Made by a program: the position numbers and the translations under genes
Origin: Coriobacteriaceae bacterium
GTDB lineage: Bacteria > Actinomycetota > Coriobacteriia > Coriobacteriales > Coriobacteriaceae
Length of the DNA stretch: 57,780 nt
Reading direction: 5' to 3'
Assembly (NCBI GenBank): GCA_902363125.1
Contig: CABIZD010000013.1
Span: 1 to 57,780 of the forward strand
In this document: positions 33,665 to 41,825 of the stretch, piece after piece
Numbering within the stretch: position 1 is the first letter of the stretch
Layout: every line of letters starts with the position of its first letter
The notes under the pieces: generated by a model
What the model was told of the DNA's origin: nothing
Databases searched by the model: none
Seen by the model: only the letters and a program-made list of their open reading frames with translations

Positions 33665-34240
33665 TTAGTTGAGTCTAAGAGCCTTCTGGATGGGCAGGTA
33701 GAGGGCGCCGACCAGAATGGCGTTAAAGACGGCGGTCATGGCAACGACGGGCAGCATGGCGGCGGCGAGCTCGCCTACCACGCCGAGCATGGCCATCTTG
33801 ATGACCATGAAGATGACGCCGGAGACAAAGGTGGTCAGGAAGGTTGCAACAATGGCGATGGCGGGCTTGACCTGACCGTTCTTGCCGGCGGCGTTGACGA
33901 TGCCGGCCATGAGCATGGCGGCGATGCCCTCGGCGGCAAAATCGACGAACGGCGAAGTGGTGGTGATCTGGATCACGGCAGCCGAGATGAGGCCAATGAC
34001 GAGTGCCTGACCGATGTTGGGGCGAACGACCAGAATGGTGAGGCAGAAGGCCGAGATGATGAACTCGGGGCTGATCATACCGCCCGAAATGCTCGAGACT
34101 GCCTTGCCGACGGTGAAGTTGAGGATGAAGCCGGCGGCGAGCAGGATGGCGAGCAGGACGAGGGCACGGACATCGAGTTTGCCGCGGTCGGCGGTCTGGA
34201 CGGTGCGGGGCTGGGCGGTGGCGGTGGTGTTCTGAGACAT
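33665..34240 (-). CDS. ECF transporter S component (probable tryptophan transporter)
   Basis: A 191-residue membrane protein with about six hydrophobic helices: ALVLLAILLAAGFILNFTVG, FIISAFCLTILVV, QALVIGLISAAVIQ and later ones. Size and topology fit ECF substrate-binding S components, as does the position directly ahead of fused ecfA and ecfT. The Met chosen has AAAGGATTTTC upstream; 39 earlier codons overlap the leader and are rejected. The Trp-codon leader and terminator in front point to tryptophan or a precursor as substrate. That assignment is inference from regulation, supported by a TrpP-like helix pattern. Confidence 0.8.
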   Translation of the reverse strand: MSQNTTATAQPRTVQTADRGKLDVRALVLLAILLAAGFILNFTVGKAVSSISGGMISPEFIISAFCLTILVVRPNIGQALVIGLISAAVIQITTTSPFVDFAAEGIAAMLMAGIVNAAGKNGQVKPAIAIVATFLTTFVSGVIFMVIKMAMLGVVGELAAAMLPVVAMTAVFNAILVGALYLPIQKALRLN

Positions 34241-34286
34241 GGTGAAAATCCTTTCAAAAAGGGGAGTGTAAGAGAAAAACGGAGGC

Positions 34287-34307
34287 GCGTGATGCGAATG
34301 CGATCGG
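34287..34307 (-). repeat. distal arm of a 21-bp inverted repeat across the attenuator
   Basis: This segment is complementary, 20 of 21 bases, to the 3' part of the leader-peptide gene (34396-34416). The two arms enclose the terminator hairpin, so a longer readthrough transcript can form an enclosing stem. Confidence 0.6.
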
Positions 34308-34316
34308 GCTCGAGAT

Positions 34317-34349
34317 AGAAAAAGGCCCCCGGTCGAAACCGGAGGCCTT
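34317..34349 (-). terminator. attenuator terminator in the ECF leader
   Basis: On the minus strand AAGGCCTCCGGT pairs with ACCGGGGGCCTT (12 pairs, one U-G wobble) around TTCG and is followed by a five-T run. It lies between the Trp leader peptide and the S-component gene. Confidence 0.9.
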
Positions 34350-34385
34350 CCAATCACCTAGAGCGCAAAAGCAGGCGTGAGGGAC

Positions 34386-34454
34386 TCACTGTCGACCGAT
34401 CGTATTCGCATCACGCCACCACCAGTTGTTGAGAGACTTCATCGTGTTCTTCAT
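34386..34454 (-). CDS. Trp-rich leader peptide of the ECF operon
   Basis: A 22-residue open frame, MKNTMKSLNNWWWRDANTIG then RQ and TGA, with an excellent ribosome site (AAAGGAG, eight bases before the ATG). Residues 11-13 are encoded by three consecutive TGG codons, the hallmark of trp leader peptides. Its stop codon is followed by a small GTGAG/CTCAC hairpin and then the terminator. Ribosome stalling at the Trp codons under tryptophan shortage would be expected to prevent termination and allow expression of the transporter. The mechanism is inferred from classical trp attenuation; the sequence elements are directly visible. Confidence 0.85.
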   Translation of the reverse strand: MKNTMKSLNNWWWRDANTIGRQ

Positions 34455-34512
34455 GTCGGTGGCTCCTTTCATGATGCCGTGGCGCGGTCGCACCTTGTTG
34501 CTGTTGCGCTGC

Positions 34513-34521
34513 ACTATAGCA
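34513..34521 (-). promoter_or_regulatory. extended -10 promoter element for the ECF operon
   Basis: TGCTATAGT on the minus strand, an extended -10, about 60 bases ahead of the leader peptide start. The -35 is poor. Confidence 0.5.
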
Positions 34522-34592
34522 CAGCAAAGTGTGTGCGGGGAAATCTTTTTTAAAAAGATTTCAGGCGGGTTTCCCGCCGGTCAAAAGAGCGG

Positions 34593-34634
34593 GCTGAGCG
34601 GGCGAGGCTGCCATTGCTGCCTTGTCCGCTCAGC
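34593..34634 (-). terminator. terminator-like stem after the C69 dipeptidase gene
   Basis: GCTGAGCGG and the mirrored CCGCTCAGC extend to about 15 pairs with wobbles. The T tail is weak. A second short hairpin GGCGGG-AAA-CCCGCC with TCTTTTT follows and may reinforce it. Confidence 0.5.
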
Positions 34635-34641
34635 TAAGACG

Positions 34642-36573
34642 TTACTCCTTATTGCGACGGTAGAGGAAGTAACCGCCCGCGGAGATGACGGCAACGCCAG
34701 CGATGGCGAATGCGGCCACCATGCGGCCATCAAAACGATCACCGGTGGTGGGCAGGCCGCCCTTGGTGTTCGTCTTGTTGGTGGTTACCGTGGTCGTGGT
34801 GTCCGACTTGCCAGGCTTCTCGGGCTTGGTGGTGGGCTGCTCGGGCTTAGCGGGCTGCTCGGGGGTACCGGGCTGCTCAGGAGTACCAGGCTGATCCGGG
34901 GTTACCGGGTCGGTGGCAAGAGCGTCCTTGGCGTAGGTGATGGACACCTTGAGGCCGTTGGTCTCGGTGTTCAGGTCGCTCGGGGTGAAGGGCTGGTCGA
35001 AGTTTTCGGCCTTCTGATAGGCGCGCATCTCCTGGAGCAGGGCCTTGCACTTCTTGTAGGTGTTCTCGGTAGCAGCCTTGCCGGCCTTGTTGGCCAGGGC
35101 AGTGCGGCCCTCGGTGGTCGTCTCGGCTAGCATGGCGGCGTCAACTTCCTTGTTCTGCTCGATGAGCTCGTTCTGGAGCGCATCGAGGTAGGCACGGACG
35201 CTGATACCAAGGGTGTCAGGGTTCTCAAAGCAGAGCGAGCTGATGTCCATGAGGACGTAGTTGATTGAGTTCTCGGGCTCCTCGTTGTACACGACGTCAG
35301 TCTGTTTGCAGTGATCGAAGGAGACGGTCTGATCGCTGAAGTACGGGCTGACCTCAGTTATCAGAGCGGAGTACAACGGGATGGCGACGGAGTACGCGGC
35401 GCGGGAGAGCATTTCCCACTGGATGGTAGCGACTTCGGGGTCATACCCGCGACGAATCTGGAAGAGGTTGATCTCGGTGTTGCGCTCGCTGCCGATGCAA
35501 TAAACACCATCAGTGTTCGCGTTGAGGCCAGGGACGTTCTCGCCGCGGTTGCCGAAGGCGCGAATCAACTCGAAAGTGCTCCAACCAGACTTGCCAGGCT
35601 TGAAGAACAGGGGCTGGATTTCGCTGACCATGGCTCCCTTTTGGTCAGGTTTTCCTTTCTCCTTTACTGTGATAATGTCGTAATCTGTGCCTTCGGTCAG
35701 CTGACTACCAAAATAATCGCGGCCTTGTACATAGCGGGACCACTGGTTTACGCCGGAATCGGCGAGGCTTTCGCCATACGTTTGGGCGACATCGAATTTG
35801 CCGTCAGCGGAGTATTTGGCGAAACCCTTTTCTTCGGGCATGGATTGGATCTTTTCAGAGTGGAGGCAATTCTCGGTGTCATTGAGGTCGACATCGTAGT
35901 TGAGGCTCCCGATATTAGGGTTGAGCGACGCGACGTCGTCAGCGAGCTTCATGGCGATCCACTGATGGGCGGAAAGTGTGGCGAACAGCCAGGTCTCGTT
36001 GTTGTCGGCGATGATGATCTGGTCGTTGGTGCAGACGCCTTGATCATCGATCAGGCTGCCGAGGAGCTCGACGCCCTCGCGGGCCGTGGCGCTCTCGCCC
36101 AGGATGATGCTGCCGTAACTGTACTCGCCCAGACCCACTTCCTCATCGATGAGGTCTGCTGCAGCGGCCTCCTCGTTATAGGAGGTGCTTAGCGTGGCGG
36201 AGCAGGAGACGCCCTTCTCGTTGATGCCGGCCTCGGAGTAGGCGTCGGTGCGACCCATCCAGTTGGAGGGGTGGTCGCGTACATAGCTGTAGCGATAGGT
36301 AGGCTTGTTCGAAGTGTATTCAAAAGCAGATTCAATCGAGCTGTACTTAAAGCCAGGTTCGTGGGCAGGTTCGATGCCGTAGTGCTTAAGATAGCGCTTG
36401 CCAAAGTCCTCGGCGCGGCCGTAGTACGTGTTGCCGTCCGCCGTGAGCTTGCCGCCCATGTAGATCTGCGTGCAGGCGAGCGCAGACGTCGGCATGGACA
36501 TGATGGTTGCAGCTCCAAAGGCGAGGCCTATGCCAAGCTTTTTGAGCGCGTTGACGGGGTGAGTTTTCCTCAT
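34642..36573 (-). CDS. cell-wall-anchored C69 family dipeptidase
   Basis: A 643-residue surface enzyme. A signal peptide ends at SALA and is followed directly by Cys34 in ACTQIYMGG, the N-terminal nucleophile of C69 (PepD) dipeptidases. GRAEDFG, the long catalytic domain and FNPNIG-like segments fit this family. A Pro-rich repeat region (PGTPEQP units) precedes sortase signal LPTTG at residues 607-611, a hydrophobic helix and a basic tail. It would trim peptides at the cell surface for uptake. AGGGAGGG lies before the start. No sortase gene is in the window. Confidence 0.9.
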   Translation of the reverse strand: MRKTHPVNALKKLGIGLAFGAATIMSMPTSALACTQIYMGGKLTADGNTYYGRAEDFGKRYLKHYGIEPAHEPGFKYSSIESAFEYTSNKPTYRYSYVRDHPSNWMGRTDAYSEAGINEKGVSCSATLSTSYNEEAAAADLIDEEVGLGEYSYGSIILGESATAREGVELLGSLIDDQGVCTNDQIIIADNNETWLFATLSAHQWIAMKLADDVASLNPNIGSLNYDVDLNDTENCLHSEKIQSMPEEKGFAKYSADGKFDVAQTYGESLADSGVNQWSRYVQGRDYFGSQLTEGTDYDIITVKEKGKPDQKGAMVSEIQPLFFKPGKSGWSTFELIRAFGNRGENVPGLNANTDGVYCIGSERNTEINLFQIRRGYDPEVATIQWEMLSRAAYSVAIPLYSALITEVSPYFSDQTVSFDHCKQTDVVYNEEPENSINYVLMDISSLCFENPDTLGISVRAYLDALQNELIEQNKEVDAAMLAETTTEGRTALANKAGKAATENTYKKCKALLQEMRAYQKAENFDQPFTPSDLNTETNGLKVSITYAKDALATDPVTPDQPGTPEQPGTPEQPAKPEQPTTKPEKPGKSDTTTTVTTNKTNTKGGLPTTGDRFDGRMVAAFAIAGVAVISAGGYFLYRRNKE

Positions 36574-36595
36574 TTTCCCTCCCAGCGTGCGAAAG

Positions 36596-36617
36596 CTCTC
36601 CGTTGCCAGAGAGCTTC
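36596..36617 (-). promoter_or_regulatory. 5' leader hairpin of the C69 dipeptidase gene
   Basis: AGCTCTC and GAGAGCT pair just upstream of the ribosome site. The wider gap to 36808 is AT-rich and holds two similar GCGTAAYGAA boxes (near 36641 and 36700) that could be regulator sites; no gene was found in it. Confidence 0.35.
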
Positions 36618-36808
36618 AGCCAATAAAGACACCCCATTAGCGTAACGAACTGGAAACAATATTCATCTATGAAAGAAACTTACTCGATAAGCGTAATGAA
36701 ATATGCGATGAGTGGTTAATTATACTCGGTTTGTAGCTTTACTTTAATAAAGACGTCCTGCAATTACATTACCTGAATAAAGCGCCTTGCACGGGCCGCA
36801 AAGAAAAT

Positions 36809-36843
36809 CCCCCGCTGTTTGGCAAATGCATAAACAGCAGGGG
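36809..36843 (-). terminator. terminator of the lipid kinase/small peptide operon
   Basis: CCCCTGCTGTTT pairs with AAACAGCGGGG (one wobble) on the minus strand, followed by ATTTTCTTT. Confidence 0.8.
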
Positions 36844-36879
36844 AGACGATAATTGGATGAATATCATACCAATGTGGAA

Positions 36880-36972
36880 TTACTTCTTCCGGCGGTGGAT
36901 CACGTTGATCGCATAGCCGACGAGCATGGCCAAAACGATGATGATAAAGCCGAGCAGGGGATTGTCGTTCAT
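36880..36972 (-). CDS. 30-residue single-helix membrane peptide
   Basis: MNDNPLLGFIIIVLAMLVGY followed by AINVIHRRKK and TAA. The layout is a short polar N terminus, one hydrophobic helix and a basic C terminus, typical of bacterial membrane microproteins. GGAGG lies five bases before the ATG, and the frame begins nine bases after the stop of the lipid kinase gene, so the two are cotranscribed and end at a shared terminator. It is too short for normal ORF calling. A helper of the kinase or an independent small membrane protein are both open. Confidence 0.65.
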   Translation of the reverse strand: MNDNPLLGFIIIVLAMLVGYAINVIHRRKK

Positions 36973-36981
36973 AGGGTCCTC

Positions 36982-37899
36982 CTATTTTCCGAGCGGGGAG
37001 AATTCGTCGACGATGAGGTCGAGGCATTGCGGAAGCGCGCGGGCTCCAAAGACGCCCGAATTGCTGGAGATAATCTCGCCATCGAACTGCATGCCCAGCG
37101 ACGGGGTGCAGGTGATCTTGGCTTCCTTGGTCTGGATGATCTTGAACTGCGGGCGGCCGAGTACCTTGCCGGCGGGGTCGAGTGCGGCGGTGATCACAGT
37201 CGGTAGAAGCTGCACAGTTTTTACGGGTTCGATGACCGCAATGTCGACCATGCCATCGTTCATACGGCAGTCGGGGAACAGGTTGATGTCGTTTTGGATG
37301 ACCGAGGTGTTGCCGGCCATGCAGCAGATGCCGTCGAGCTCCTCGACAATGCCGTCATGCTCAATCGTAAAGTGCGCCACCGTGGGATTGGGCGTGGCGA
37401 GCGCGGAGAGGAAGTAAGCGATCTCGCCGATGTCGTTTTTGGTGGGGGCGGCCTTCATCATGATCTCGGCGTCGAAGCCCGAGCCGGCGATGATGATGAA
37501 GCCGTGGCGCTTCTCGTTGCCGTTCTCGTCGAGCCAAAAGAGCTCGCCCATGTCGACTTTGACCGTGCGACCGGCACGGCAGGCCTTGGCGAGCGCCGCC
37601 GCCTCGGGGGCATTGCCGATGTTGTTGAAGAACAGGCAGGCCGTACCGGAGGGGAAGACGAGCGTGGGGACACCGCATCCGCGCATCTGGTCGAGCACGT
37701 TGGAGACAGTGCCGTCGCCGCCCGAAACGACCACGCGGTCAAACTCGCGCACGTCTGCCACGGCGTCCTCGGGTTCCATGCCATCGCCGATAAAGCGCAT
37801 CACGACCTCGTCGCCGCCCTGTGCAAGGGCGTGCGTGAATGCGAAGATTTCATCTGAGCTGGGGCCCGATGCCGGGTTGTGGATGATAAGGCAGCGCAT
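36982..37899 (-). CDS. diacylglycerol/lipid kinase family protein
   Basis: A 305-residue DAGK-catalytic-domain protein. IHNPASGPSSDEI is the N-terminal nucleotide motif, VVVSGGDGTVSNVL holds the GGDGT loop, and VFPSGTACLFFNNIG resembles the PxGTxNxxA segment with local changes. The C-terminal GMQFDGEII closes the family pattern. Members phosphorylate diacylglycerol, sphingosine or related lipids at the membrane. The usual Asn in GTxN is replaced (GTACLFF), which is odd and may alter substrate. It is followed by the small membrane peptide. Confidence 0.85.
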   Translation of the reverse strand: MRCLIIHNPASGPSSDEIFAFTHALAQGGDEVVMRFIGDGMEPEDAVADVREFDRVVVSGGDGTVSNVLDQMRGCGVPTLVFPSGTACLFFNNIGNAPEAAALAKACRAGRTVKVDMGELFWLDENGNEKRHGFIIIAGSGFDAEIMMKAAPTKNDIGEIAYFLSALATPNPTVAHFTIEHDGIVEELDGICCMAGNTSVIQNDINLFPDCRMNDGMVDIAVIEPVKTVQLLPTVITAALDPAGKVLGRPQFKIIQTKEAKITCTPSLGMQFDGEIISSNSGVFGARALPQCLDLIVDEFSPLGK

Positions 37900-37997
37900 A
37901 CTTACGTTCCCGTTCTGTGACTAACCGAGTATAGTTGTAAGGCAATGCCGATATCCTACCCGTGTTTTTCGGGCCTAACCTTATTCGATGGGTTGAT

Positions 37998-39131
37998 ATG
38001 TACATTTCCACACATCCGGCTCTACTCGACTTTTGCCAGCGCGCCCGTGAGTTCGACGCGATTGCCGTCGATACCGAGTTTTTGCGCGAGCGCACGTTCC
38101 ATCCGCGTCTATGTTTGGTTCAGATTGCCACCCCTGCTGAGAGCGTCGCGGTCGATCCCCTGGTAATCGACGACCTATCGCCGCTGGCCGAGCTTATGGC
38201 CGACGAGAGCGTGACCAAGGTCTTCCACGCGTGCTCGCAGGATATGGAGGTCATGCTCCATACCGTGGGCGTGCTGCCACGACCGATTTTCGATACGCAG
38301 GTCGCCGCCGCCTTTTTGGGCGAGCGCCAGCAGATTTCGTATGGCGCGCTTGTTCAGACGTTCTGCGGCGTATCGCTGCCCAAGACCGAGTCACTGACCG
38401 ACTGGTCGCGCCGCCCGCTGACCGATAAGCAGATTGAGTATGCGATCGATGACGTCAAGTACCTGATCGTCGCCTATACCGAGATGATGAGCCGCCTGCG
38501 CGAGCTGGGCCGTGTGGACTGGGTGCTCGACGAGCTGCGCCCGCTGGCTGACGAGTCGCACTATCGCGCCGATCGCCACGAGGCGTTCCGCAAGGTCAAG
38601 CGCATCAATTCGTGCAGCCGTCATCAGCTGGGTATCGCGCGCGAGCTCGCCGCCTGGCGCGAGGACCGCGCCGAGCGGCGCAACATCCCACGCAAGTGGG
38701 TCATGTCCGACGACACGCTGCTAGCGCTCGTTAAGCGCAATCCCGTGCGCGTTGAGGAGTTCCGTAGCATTCGCGGTACCGATCAATTGGGGGAGCGCGA
38801 CGTGGACGGTGCGCTCATGGCCATCAAGCGCGGTGCGAGCTGTCCGCACGATCGCCTGCCGCTCTTGGTGCGCGGACATCGTCAGATTTCGCCGGAGCTG
38901 GAGAGCGTGACTGACCTTATGTATGCGCTTATCCGCCTGGTTGCCGAGCGCTCAGGCGTTGCGACCTCGGTCATTGCCTCGCGCGATGACCTGGCCGACT
39001 ACATTGAGCATCCCGAGCAGAGCCGCCTGCGCGAAGGTTGGCGCTTTGAGCTTGTGGGCTCGCGCCTGGACGATCTGCTTTCCGGCAATATGGGGTTGAC
39101 GGTGAAGGACGGCAAAATCGAGCTCCTGTAG
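37998..39131 (+). CDS. rnd: ribonuclease D
   Basis: A 377-residue DEDD-type 3'-5' exonuclease. AIAVDTEFLRERTFHPRLCL is motif I with Asp-Glu, KVFHACSQDMEVM is motif II, and YAIDDVKYLIVAY is motif III with the catalytic Tyr/Asp region. A helical HRDC-like region follows (SCSRHQLGIARELAAWRE). RNase D trims tRNA and other stable RNA 3' ends. The start is an ATG with a weak ribosome site; TATAGT about 65 bases upstream is a possible -10. Confidence 0.9.
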   Translation: MYISTHPALLDFCQRAREFDAIAVDTEFLRERTFHPRLCLVQIATPAESVAVDPLVIDDLSPLAELMADESVTKVFHACSQDMEVMLHTVGVLPRPIFDTQVAAAFLGERQQISYGALVQTFCGVSLPKTESLTDWSRRPLTDKQIEYAIDDVKYLIVAYTEMMSRLRELGRVDWVLDELRPLADESHYRADRHEAFRKVKRINSCSRHQLGIARELAAWREDRAERRNIPRKWVMSDDTLLALVKRNPVRVEEFRSIRGTDQLGERDVDGALMAIKRGASCPHDRLPLLVRGHRQISPELESVTDLMYALIRLVAERSGVATSVIASRDDLADYIEHPEQSRLREGWRFELVGSRLDDLLSGNMGLTVKDGKIELL

Positions 39132-39195
39132 GGAAGCCTAGCCGGTTGAGTGGGTAAAATGCCTCCAACGTGTAACTCGACTCGGAGGAATTCGC

Positions 39196-39900
39196 ATGCC
39201 TTATTACTATGGATACGGCTTTGGCATCGACCCGCTGTACCTGCTGGTTGTTCTTGTCTGCACGGTGCTTGGCCTTGCCGCACAGAACTATATCAACTCG
39301 ACGTACAAAACCTGGTCCAAGGTTCGCTCGGACGGCGATACGGGTGCCACAGTCGCTCGCCGCATGCTCGATGCCAACGGTTGTAGCGCCGTGGGTATCA
39401 AGGGTGTCGCTGGCGAGCTCACCGACCATTACAACCCGCAGGACAACAACCTGTATCTGTCGGATGCCAACCGTTCGGGCGGTTCGGTCGCAAGCGTTGC
39501 CGTCGCCTGCCACGAGGCGGGCCATGCCGCCCAGCGTCAAAGCGGCTATGCCATGATGAAAGTGCGTACCGCCCTCGTGCCGGTCGTCAACTTTACCCAG
39601 AACACCTGGACCATCGTGTTACTCTTGGGCCTGTTTATGAACATTGCCGGGCTCACGACCCTCGCGTTGATCTTCTTCTCGTTTAGTGTGCTGTTCCAAC
39701 TCGTTACGTTGCCTGTCGAGATTGACGCCAGCCGACGTGCTGTGGCGTACATCGAGCAGTCGGACATGAGCTCCAAGCAGGTCAACGGCGCCAAGAAGGT
39801 ACTGACGGCAGCCGCGCTTACCTATGTGGCTGCAGCGCTCACTTCGATCATTCAGTTGCTCTACCTTATGGCTCGCTACAACAGAAACTCCAACCGATAA
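39196..39900 (+). CDS. zinc metallopeptidase, YugP family
   Basis: A 234-residue membrane protease of PF04298. An N-terminal helix (YLLVVLVCTVLGLAA) precedes a cytosolic/periplasmic domain with VACHEAGHAAQ, the HExxH zinc motif, then two more helices and LPVEIDASRRAV, where the third ligand is expected. CGGAGG precedes the start. Substrates are unknown; such proteins are often linked to membrane protein quality control. Confidence 0.88.
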   Translation: MPYYYGYGFGIDPLYLLVVLVCTVLGLAAQNYINSTYKTWSKVRSDGDTGATVARRMLDANGCSAVGIKGVAGELTDHYNPQDNNLYLSDANRSGGSVASVAVACHEAGHAAQRQSGYAMMKVRTALVPVVNFTQNTWTIVLLLGLFMNIAGLTTLALIFFSFSVLFQLVTLPVEIDASRRAVAYIEQSDMSSKQVNGAKKVLTAAALTYVAAALTSIIQLLYLMARYNRNSNR

Positions 39901-39916
39901 CAAATGGGACAGGCAG

Positions 39917-39946
39917 GCGCCGCGGGGATTCGTGTCCTCGCGGCGC
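39917..39946 (+). promoter_or_regulatory. GC-rich hairpin between the YugP-like gene and xseA
   Basis: GCGCCGCGGGGA pairs with TCCTCGCGGCGC (one wobble) with a six-base loop but no T tail. It may end the upstream transcript or mark the start region of the xseA operon. Confidence 0.4.
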
Positions 39947-40015
39947 TGTACTATGTGTTGGACTTAATTTCGCACGGGGCCGGAGCCTCTGTGCTCGATA
40001 ACGAAAGGAGGCTGC

Positions 40016-41467
40016 GTGGCAGGCTGGAACCTAACCGGTAATGCCGTTTCCGCCGAGTTCGACGGTTCGGACGAGCAAGAGCGCAAGGAGCTCAGCGTGA
40101 GCCAGGCGGTGGAGATCGCCGCCGGTGCGCTCGATGCCATTCCGCAGCTGAGCGTCTTGGGCGAGGTCACGGGTTTTCGTGGTCCTAACGCCCGAAGCGG
40201 CCACTGCTATTTCCAGATCAAGGACGATTCGGCCGCCGTTGACTGCATCATTTGGAAGGGTGCCTATCTCAAGCGCACGTTCGATCTGCGCGACGGTATG
40301 CAGGTGAGCTTTAAGGGCAGCTTCAATCTCTATAAGGCTACGGGCCGCATGAGCTTTGTCGCTCGCTCGTTTTCGCTGGCGGGGGAGGGTCTGCTGCGTC
40401 AACAAGTGGCGCAACTGGCCGAAAAGCTACGCCGTGAGGGTCTGATGGACGAAGCGCGCAAGCGCCGCATCCCGGTGTTCTGCTCCCGCGTGGCGGTCGT
40501 CACCTCGCTTTCGGGTGCCGTAATCGACGACGTCAAGCGCACATTGCGTCGTCGCAACCCGCTCGTCGAGCTCGTCTGCGTGGGTGCCAAGGTACAAGGC
40601 GAGGGTGCGCCGACAGAGCTCATTGAGGGCCTGCGCCGCGCCGCTTCCATTACGCCGGCGCCCGACTGTATTTTGTTGGTGCGCGGCGGCGGCTCCTTTG
40701 AGGACCTCATGACCTTTAATGACGAGGAGCTTGCCCGCGCGGTGGCGGCTTGTCCCGTGCCCGTGGTGACCGGCATTGGCCATGAGCCCGATACCTCGAT
40801 TTGCGACATGGTGAGCGACCGTCGCGCCTCCACGCCTACGGCGGCGGCCGAATCGGTGGCGCCGGCTATGACGGAGTTGGCCGATGTGCTCGAGGCGCGC
40901 TATCAACGTCTGGGTGCTGCGATGGCATCGATGATTGGGTCGGCCCAGGTCGACCTGGAGATGCTCGATCAGCGCGGTCGCCGTGCCTGGGATACCTATA
41001 CGGCTCGCTTGGGCGATGCGCTCGATGCGGCTGCGTGCCGCCCGTGCCTCAACGACCCAACGTTTATGGTTGAGCGTCGCGAGTCTGAGCTTGCCCTGAC
41101 GGCCGATCGTTTGTCCGGCGCCATAACGCGTTCGGTTGGGGCATTCCGCTCCAACTTTGAGCGTCTGCCCGAGCGCTTGATCGCAAGCACCTCAGGACTC
41201 GATGGCAAGCGCCATGCGCTCACGCTCGCAAGCTCCCGCCTGGAGCATCAGGGGCGCACGATGCTCAACAAGCCAGCATCCGACCTGGGCCGTGCGGCAG
41301 CCTCGCTCGATGCCCTGTCGCCGCTCAAGGTGCTTGCCCGTGGTTATTCCATCGCGTACAGCGATGATGGGGTGGCCACGAGCGCCAAGACCTTTAAGCC
41401 CGGTGACGCCATTCGCGTGCGCATGGCAGACGGCAACGTGGCGGCAACGGTCGATACGGTCGAGTAG
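40016..41467 (+). CDS. xseA: exodeoxyribonuclease VII large subunit
   Basis: A 483-residue nuclease. The N-terminal OB-fold (VLGEVTGFRGPNARSGHCYF) is followed by the catalytic part with VFCSRVAVVTSLSGAVIDDV and the family signature LLVRGGGSFEDLMTFNDEEL, then VTGIGHEPDTSICDMVSD. A long helical region and the short C-terminal domain (LARGYSIAYSDDG) complete it. The start is GTG directly after AAAGGAGG. With XseB it degrades single-stranded DNA from both ends. First gene of an operon with xseB. Confidence 0.94.
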   Translation: MAGWNLTGNAVSAEFDGSDEQERKELSVSQAVEIAAGALDAIPQLSVLGEVTGFRGPNARSGHCYFQIKDDSAAVDCIIWKGAYLKRTFDLRDGMQVSFKGSFNLYKATGRMSFVARSFSLAGEGLLRQQVAQLAEKLRREGLMDEARKRRIPVFCSRVAVVTSLSGAVIDDVKRTLRRRNPLVELVCVGAKVQGEGAPTELIEGLRRAASITPAPDCILLVRGGGSFEDLMTFNDEELARAVAACPVPVVTGIGHEPDTSICDMVSDRRASTPTAAAESVAPAMTELADVLEARYQRLGAAMASMIGSAQVDLEMLDQRGRRAWDTYTARLGDALDAAACRPCLNDPTFMVERRESELALTADRLSGAITRSVGAFRSNFERLPERLIASTSGLDGKRHALTLASSRLEHQGRTMLNKPASDLGRAAASLDALSPLKVLARGYSIAYSDDGVATSAKTFKPGDAIRVRMADGNVAATVDTVE

Positions 41468-41509
41468 GCCGCGTTTCATAGCGATAAACCTTTAGGAAAG
41501 GAAACAGAT

Positions 41510-41776
41510 ATGGCAGAGAAGACCCCGGTCGAGCAGCTTACGTACAAGCAGGCTTCACAGGAGTTGGAGCTCATCATCCGCAGCTTGGAGTCGGGTGATA
41601 TGGAGCTCGAGGAGTCGCTTGAGAGCTATACCCGCGGCGTCGAGCTCCTCAAGAGCCTGCGTACCCGCTTGTCCGATGCCGAGCAGAAGGTCTCGGTGCT
41701 CCTGAAGGACGTCGACGGCAACGACGTGCTCGCCGACGGCGAAGCCGCCAACACCGACGACAACCTTTCGTTCTAA
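41510..41776 (+). CDS. xseB: exodeoxyribonuclease VII small subunit
   Basis: An 88-residue helical protein with the XseB pattern LTYKQASQELELIIRSLESG, then LEESLESYTRGVELLKS and the downstream coiled-coil. It is 42 bases after xseA with GGAAAG upstream. Several copies wrap around XseA in the holoenzyme. Normal length. Confidence 0.93.
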   Translation: MAEKTPVEQLTYKQASQELELIIRSLESGDMELEESLESYTRGVELLKSLRTRLSDAEQKVSVLLKDVDGNDVLADGEAANTDDNLSF

Positions 41777-41825
41777 CCATCCCGACCAAATATAATTACC
41801 TTGGTCTGTGAGAAAGGAACCAACC

